NCBI GenBank assembly: GCA_964195335.1
Contig: CAXMPC010000017.1
Location: 1-8,817 of the forward strand
Length of the DNA: 8,817 bases
Source: QNFN01 sp964195335
GTDB taxonomy: Bacteria > Pseudomonadota > Gammaproteobacteria > QNFN01
Direction of reading: 5' to 3'
A model generated the notes under the pieces. The model was not told where the DNA came from. It searched no databases and was given only the letters and a program-made list of their open reading frames with translations. How positions within the stretch are numbered: the stretch's first letter is position 1; every line of letters begins with the position of its first letter. A program made the position numbers and the translations under genes. Positions 1-3,214 of the stretch are shown here, one piece after another.

Positions 1-26
1 CATGGCACCCTGGGCGTGGCGCAGGA

Positions 27-40
27 AATAAACGTTTATT
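27..40. repeat. 14-bp perfect palindrome beyond the fccB terminator
   Basis: The 14 bases AATAAACGTTTATT form a perfect palindrome directly past the U-tract of the fccB terminator. It is AT-rich in a GC-rich setting. It could be a protein-binding site, a small extra hairpin aiding termination or 3'-end protection, or chance. A plus-strand reading frame entering from the left edge would meet a TAA at 29-31, so the end of a convergent gene here is possible, but too little is visible to call one. Confidence 0.4.
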
Positions 41-68
41 AAAAAACACGGGGCCCGAAGGCCCCGTG
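41..68 (-). terminator. Rho-independent terminator of fccAB
   Basis: Read on the minus strand, a perfect 9-bp GC-rich stem (CACGGGGCC / GGCCCCGTG) closes a TTCG loop and is followed by six T residues. The C(UUCG)G closing arrangement is the extra-stable tetraloop type. It lies about 25 bases past the fccB stop and marks the end of the fccAB transcript. There is no T-run on the plus-strand side, so it acts mainly in the minus direction. Confidence 0.95.
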
Positions 69-93
69 CGCGGTCGGAGGCAGGAGATCCGGC

Positions 94-1413
94 TTAGCCG
101 AAGACGTCCTTGGTGATGTTGTTGAACCAGCTGTGAGCGTAGCCGACCTCGCGCCGCAGGTGCTCCGGAGAGGCATCCTTCGGAGTCAGGCCACCGGCAC
201 CCTTGACCGGAGTGATCAACTGGCCACCCTTGTCGTCCTTGCCGAGGCGGTAGACCGCGGCAACCGACATAGCGTAGTCCTTGCCAACAATCGAGTAGCA
301 GGTGTTGATCCAGGACGGGGTACCCGGCTCATCGCCGTTGAGCATGGCGACGATGGCCGCAGCGCAGACCTTGGCCTGCGAGTTGGCCGAGTAGCCGGAC
401 TTCGGCATCTTGGTCGCGATGCTGGCGTCACCGATGACGTGCACGCCCTTGGCGATGGTCGACTCGAAGGTGCCCTTGTCGACCGGGCACCAGTCGCCCT
501 TGGTCAGGCCGGCAGTGAAAGCGATCTTGCCCGCCTTCTGTGCCGGGATGACGTTGAGCACGTCGGCCTTGTGAGTGTCACCGAACTTGGTGGTCACCGT
601 CATCGCGCCTGCATCGACGCTGGCGATGCCGTTGTCGGTCTGCTCGGCCGAGACCCAGTCGATCAGGCTCTTGTCGGTGCCGTAACCGTAGAGTTTCTTC
701 CAGCCCTGCGTGAACAGCCCCTGCTTGGAGAACTTCCCCTTCGCATCGAGGATCAGGATCTTCGACTTCGGCTTCTGCTCCTGCAGGTACTTGGCGATCA
801 GGCTGGCGCGCTCGTACGGCCCGGGCGGGCAGCGGAACGGGTTCGGCGGTGGGCAGATGACCACGGTGCCGCCATTCTTCATCCCTTCGAGCTGCTTGCG
901 CAGGGTCGCGGTCTGCGGACCGGCCTGCCAGGCGTGCGGGACGTTCATGGCAACTTTGGCGTCGTAGCCCTCGATGGTCTCCCACTTGAAGTCGATGCCC
1001 GGAGCGACGACGCAGCGGTCGTAGCTCAAGGTCTTGCCACCGGAGGTGGTCACCTTCTTGGCGTTGGTGTCGATTGCCGAAACGGTGTCCTTGATGACGT
1101 TGATGCCTTCGCTGGCGAGACGGTCGTAACCGAACTTGATCGAGTCGATCGGGCGGTCACCACCAAGCACCTCGTTGCTCATGAAGCAGGTGTGGTAGTT
1201 CGCCTTGGGCTCGATCAGGGTGACGTCGATACCGGCGTCGGCCATCTTGACGTAGCGGGCGCAGGTCGCACCGCCGATGCCGCCGCCAACGATAACGACC
1301 TTCTTGCCGCCGCCATGCTTCATCGCCGAAGCGATGACCGGGAAACCGGCAAGACCAATGGCACTGGCCGCGCCGGTGGTCTTGATGAAGTTTCTGCGTG
1401 TAATTTTAGCCAT
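94..1413 (-). CDS. fccB: Flavocytochrome c sulfide dehydrogenase, flavoprotein subunit
   Basis: This is the FAD subunit of the periplasmic enzyme that oxidises sulfide to sulfur or polysulfide and passes electrons to the cytochrome subunit. The 439-residue product opens with a Tat signal (RRNFIK at residues 6-11, likely cleavage after ASA near residue 30). A dinucleotide-binding motif GGGIGGATCARY follows near 43-54. Cys76 in the YHTCFMSNEV context matches the cysteine that carries covalent FAD in Allochromatium FccB. Cys195 (FRCPPGPYERA) and Cys372 (NTCYSI) match the redox-active pair. GDAS and KSGYSANSQ are the C-terminal FAD-contact motifs. The end YAHSWFNNI..D.FG is typical of the family. 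I chose the ATG at 1413 because it follows a GGGGG ribosome site and gives a normal short Tat n-region. A GTG at 1434, overlapping the fccA stop as GTGA, would add seven residues and cannot be excluded. Cys187, eight residues before Cys195, is an extra cysteine. Confidence 0.96.
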   Translation of the reverse strand: MAKITRRNFIKTTGAASAIGLAGFPVIASAMKHGGGKKVVIVGGGIGGATCARYVKMADAGIDVTLIEPKANYHTCFMSNEVLGGDRPIDSIKFGYDRLASEGINVIKDTVSAIDTNAKKVTTSGGKTLSYDRCVVAPGIDFKWETIEGYDAKVAMNVPHAWQAGPQTATLRKQLEGMKNGGTVVICPPPNPFRCPPGPYERASLIAKYLQEQKPKSKILILDAKGKFSKQGLFTQGWKKLYGYGTDKSLIDWVSAEQTDNGIASVDAGAMTVTTKFGDTHKADVLNVIPAQKAGKIAFTAGLTKGDWCPVDKGTFESTIAKGVHVIGDASIATKMPKSGYSANSQAKVCAAAIVAMLNGDEPGTPSWINTCYSIVGKDYAMSVAAVYRLGKDDKGGQLITPVKGAGGLTPKDASPEHLRREVGYAHSWFNNITKDVFG

Positions 1414-1430
1414 TTTATATATACCCCCGC

Positions 1431-2096
1431 TCACATCTTCTGGCTGCCGTAGTACTGAACCAGGGCTTCCAGGTCAGCGGCATCGAGTTTCTTCATCTTG
1501 CCAGCCATCTTCTTCGGCATCTTGCGGGTACCGTCCTTGAAGTCGCTGAGCGAGTTATCCAGGTAGGGCATCCACTGACCGGCGAGAATACCGACGTCAT
1601 CGATGCTGGTGCGACCGCCGTCCTCGTGGCACTTCTCGCAGTTCTTCTCGTGGAGCTTGGCGCCCTTGTCGACGAGACTGGACTTGGTGGTCTGCGGGTG
1701 ACGCACGAAACCCTGGTCAGCGAAGACGTCTGCCAGGACGAAGATTTCGGCGTCCTCGTAGCCCTTGGCAATGCGACTCATGATCGTGCCCTTACCCCGC
1801 GGCAGGGCCTCGAACTCGTCGGCGTCGAGTACGCTCGGGTTGGCCGCAACGACCTTATCGATCATGGCCTCATCGCCGCCGTACTTGTACGACAGCATGG
1901 CCGCGATGATGTAGCCCTTGGACAGTCCGGCGATCCCCGGCGTGGCCGGGCCGTTGCTGTTGCCGCCACCGCCATGACATCCGGCACAGGCGTTGCTGAG
2001 CATGGATGGGCTCGCCATCCCGCCAGCGAATGCTCCCGATGCGGCACAGGCAAGGCCCGCCGCCAACAGGGCATTTCTGATTAATTTGGTCCCCAT
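1431..2096 (-). CDS. fccA: Flavocytochrome c sulfide dehydrogenase, diheme cytochrome subunit
   Basis: This 221-residue protein is the electron-accepting partner of FccB. It takes electrons from the FAD and hands them to small periplasmic cytochromes. A Sec signal peptide (residues 1 to about 24, ending AFA) is followed by two class-I cytochrome domains. Each has one heme site: CAGCH at residues 37-41 and CEKCH at 153-157. Met106 in the first domain and Met193 or Met197 in the second are plausible axial ligands. Size and two-heme layout fit the 21-kDa diheme FccA type, not the small monoheme SoxF-partner type. The ATG is set by a full AGGAGG at 2101-2106 with 4-base spacing. The fccB ATG begins 17 bases after the stop, so the two subunits are co-transcribed. 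FccA goes by Sec and FccB by Tat, as expected for a pair assembled in the periplasm. Confidence 0.95.
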   Translation of the reverse strand: MGTKLIRNALLAAGLACAASGAFAGGMASPSMLSNACAGCHGGGGNSNGPATPGIAGLSKGYIIAAMLSYKYGGDEAMIDKVVAANPSVLDADEFEALPRGKGTIMSRIAKGYEDAEIFVLADVFADQGFVRHPQTTKSSLVDKGAKLHEKNCEKCHEDGGRTSIDDVGILAGQWMPYLDNSLSDFKDGTRKMPKKMAGKMKKLDAADLEALVQYYGSQKM

Positions 2097-2109
2097 GTTG
2101 CCTCCTAGA

Positions 2110-2121
2110 GATTGACCAATC
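2110..2121. repeat. Palindrome just upstream of the fccA ribosome site
   Basis: GATTG-AC-CAATC is a perfect 5+2+5 inverted repeat ending four bases before the AGGAGG of fccA. In the mRNA its loop would be too short for a good hairpin, so a DNA-binding half-site pair is more plausible. It is short enough to be chance. Confidence 0.3.
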
Positions 2122-2208
2122 GTTTTTCTATACGGAGGCGTGCGTCAAGGCCGCCTGCCCCCCCTCATCACCCCTGGCCGTCCATCAGGTACAACCCGGG
2201 TCGACCGC

Positions 2209-2261
2209 TCGACTGACAGTTCCTGGATAGTTTTGCCCTTTCCATGGGCGCTGTCAGTCGA
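2209..2261 (-). repeat. Inverted repeat and predicted hairpin at the fccAB mRNA 5' end
   Basis: TCGACTGACAG at 2209-2219 and CTGTCAGTCGA at 2251-2261 are perfect 11-bp complements separated by 31 bases. A smaller GCCC/GGGC stem (2235-2238 with 2246-2249) sits inside the loop. No T-run follows on the minus strand, so it is not an intrinsic terminator. The start predicted from the sigma-54 site (about 2259) would place the stem at the very first bases of the transcript, where such stems can protect mRNA from 5'-end decay. It could instead be a DNA operator with two arms. Confidence 0.55.
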
Positions 2262-2269
2262 ACAGATCA

Positions 2270-2285
2270 GGCAAGCATCGTGCCA
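2270..2285 (-). promoter_or_regulatory. Sigma-54 (RpoN) -24/-12 promoter for fccAB
   Basis: The minus strand reads TGGCACGATGCTTGCC. Against the RpoN consensus TGGCACRNNNNTTGCW this matches every defined position except the last W. The invariant GG (2284-2283) and GC (2272-2271) are exactly 10 bases apart. The predicted transcript start is about 2259, a G, giving a leader of roughly 163 bases before fccA. RpoN promoters need an AAA+ enhancer-binding activator bound 80-150 bases upstream, and paired palindromes are present at about the right distance. No convincing sigma-70 pair was found in the gap. Confidence 0.75.
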
Positions 2286-2322
2286 CAGCAATTAAGCCCG
2301 CGCACAATGCCAATCTATGTCA

Positions 2323-2343
2323 ATTTCATGTCAGTCATGCCAG
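2323..2343. promoter_or_regulatory. Second, imperfect activator-type site
   Basis: This 21-bp stretch contains CATGTCAGTCATG, with the same CATG-N5-CATG core as the perfect palindrome at 2347-2367. It matches that site at 15 of 21 positions, in the same register and with centres 24 bp apart. It is centred about 74 bases upstream of the predicted sigma-54 start. Another ATGTCA copy lies at 2317-2322. Paired sites of this kind suggest cooperative binding by one regulator. Confidence 0.5.
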
Positions 2344-2346
2344 TAG

Positions 2347-2367
2347 TTGTCATGTCACGCATGACAA
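2347..2367. promoter_or_regulatory. Perfect 8+5+8 palindrome, candidate enhancer site for fccAB
   Basis: TTGTCATG at 2347-2354 and CATGACAA at 2360-2367 are exact inverted copies around the 5-base spacer TCACG. The centre (2357) is about 98 bases upstream of the predicted sigma-54 start, a normal location for an enhancer-binding-protein dimer. The regulator cannot be named from the site and no regulator gene is in the window. Confidence 0.6.
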
Positions 2368-2407
2368 TCTGACATTCGTTGTCCGCCACATTCATCGTGT
2401 TCATTGC

Positions 2408-3052
2408 TCAGCCAGCGCCGGCCGGGCGCTCACCGTCACCAGCATCCGCATGAGTCTTTTCAGGTTCCTCGGGAAGCTCGTGCGTCAATCCCTTGTGACA
2501 GTCGATGCAGGTCTTCTTCCCCTCAGTGAAGGCGCGCTTGTGCTTGCGCCGGGCAAACTTGTCCTGGTCGGCGAGGGCCATGGTCTCGTGGCCGTTACCG
2601 TGGCAACTGCGACAGGTACCGGAATCGGTCTCTTCCAGCCGCGTCCAGACCTTCTGCGCCATTTTCCAGCGCTTGGCCTCGAATTTTTCCTGGGTGTCGA
2701 TGCTGCCGACGACTTCATGGAATATGTCGGCTACGGCAACCACCTTGGCCACCATCAACGGTCCAAAGGCCTTGGGAACGTGACAGTCGGGGCAGGTTGC
2801 GCGGACGCCGGAGGCGTTCTGGTAGTGCAGCGACTCCTTGTACTCCTGATACACGGTGTCGTACATGCTGTGACAGGAAATACAGAACTCGAGGCTGTTG
2901 GTCTTGCCCATCATGTAGGCACCGCCAGCGATCACCACACTACCGACGAGTATGCCGGCAACGAGCAGCGTGCCAGCCGCGTAGCGGCTACTTGGCCTGC
3001 GCAGGAACGCGAACAGGCCGGACGCTCCCTGTGGGTCGGTTTCCTTGGCCAC
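2408..3052 (-). CDS. NapC/NirT-family membrane-anchored tetraheme cytochrome c
   Basis: The 214-residue product has a short cytoplasmic N-terminus, one uncleaved membrane helix (about residues 24-48) and a periplasmic domain with four heme motifs: CISCH (57-61), CPDCH (87-91), CRSCH (147-151) and CIDCH (182-186). CHSM at 60-63 reproduces the family's CHxM, where the Met ligates the first heme. SGVRATCPDCHVPK and HKGLTHELP are standard NapC/NirT/CymA signatures. Family members pass electrons between membrane quinones and periplasmic redox enzymes. The start is a GTG at 3052 preceded by GGAGGT at about 5-base spacing. A nearby upstream ATG is out of frame. The gene lies upstream of fccAB on the same strand with a 311-base promoter gap between. 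No periplasmic nitrate, nitrite, TMAO or DMSO reductase gene is adjacent, so the usual partner is missing from view. A link to sulfide oxidation is only positional inference. Confidence 0.9.
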   Translation of the reverse strand: MAKETDPQGASGLFAFLRRPSSRYAAGTLLVAGILVGSVVIAGGAYMMGKTNSLEFCISCHSMYDTVYQEYKESLHYQNASGVRATCPDCHVPKAFGPLMVAKVVAVADIFHEVVGSIDTQEKFEAKRWKMAQKVWTRLEETDSGTCRSCHGNGHETMALADQDKFARRKHKRAFTEGKKTCIDCHKGLTHELPEEPEKTHADAGDGERPAGAG

Positions 3053-3086
3053 CGGCCACCTCCATATCCCAGGTCATTTTTTCTAA

Positions 3087-3106
3087 CGGCATCACTGCGG
3101 ATGCCG
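3087..3106. repeat. Short hairpin upstream of the tetraheme cytochrome gene
   Basis: CGGCATC and GATGCCG form a perfect 7-bp inverted repeat around a 6-base loop, about 35 bases before the GTG start. On the minus strand it is followed by an A-run, not T, so it is not a terminator for that strand. It may be an operator or a 5'-leader hairpin. No clear promoter for the cytochrome gene was recognised between 3053 and 3214. Confidence 0.4.
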
Positions 3107-3156
3107 CTCGAATTTGCCATAGGTCAATCACTCTCTCAACAGACCAAAAGGGATAG

Positions 3157-3190
3157 CCCGATTCTCCAAGGGTGAGGGTCGGGTATTTTT
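3157..3190 (+). terminator. Weak plus-strand terminator-like hairpin
   Basis: On the plus strand CCCGATTCTC can pair with GAGGGTCGGG (ten pairs including two G-U) around a 7-base loop, followed by TATTTTT. The G-U pairs become A-C mismatches on the minus strand, so the structure favours plus-strand RNA. No plus-strand gene lies upstream, so it would act only on antisense transcription, if at all. Confidence 0.25.
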
Positions 3191-3214
3191 GCGAGCTATG
3201 GCGGCGGGAGGCGA

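Larger units (their letters stand above)
2097..2407 (-). promoter_or_regulatory. fccAB control region (311-base intergenic)
   Basis: No gene fits in this gap. In the direction of fccA transcription it contains two CATG-N5-CATG palindromes (2323-2367), a sigma-54 type promoter (2270-2285), an 11-bp inverted repeat with a nested hairpin (2209-2261), a G-rich tract (2151-2174), a 12-bp palindrome (2110-2121) and the fccA ribosome site (2101-2106). No T-tailed hairpin follows the upstream cytochrome gene, so some read-through from that gene into fccAB is possible. Confidence 0.75.

Noticed and set aside
1..31. Possible 3' end of a plus-strand gene (TAA at 29-31)
   Set aside because: Only about nine codons are visible and nothing identifies them.
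133..1452. Long open frame of 439 codons on the plus strand opposite fccB
   Set aside because: It mirrors fccB codon structure in GC-rich DNA, is low-complexity in composition and shows no recognisable domain. fccB itself is unmistakable.
2209..2261. Inverted repeat as a terminator for the tetraheme cytochrome gene
   Set aside because: It has no T-run after the stem on the minus strand, lies about 150 bases past the stop, and is downstream of the fccAB promoter.
2318..2323. TTGACA on the minus strand as a sigma-70 -35 box for fccA
   Set aside because: No acceptable -10 occurs 16-19 bases downstream; the sequence there is CGGGCT-like. The TTGACA overlaps the repeated ATGTCA motif.
2450..3175. 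Plus-strand frame of 241 codons over the tetraheme cytochrome
   Set aside because: The minus strand has four CxxCH motifs and NapC signatures; the plus-strand product is a shadow.
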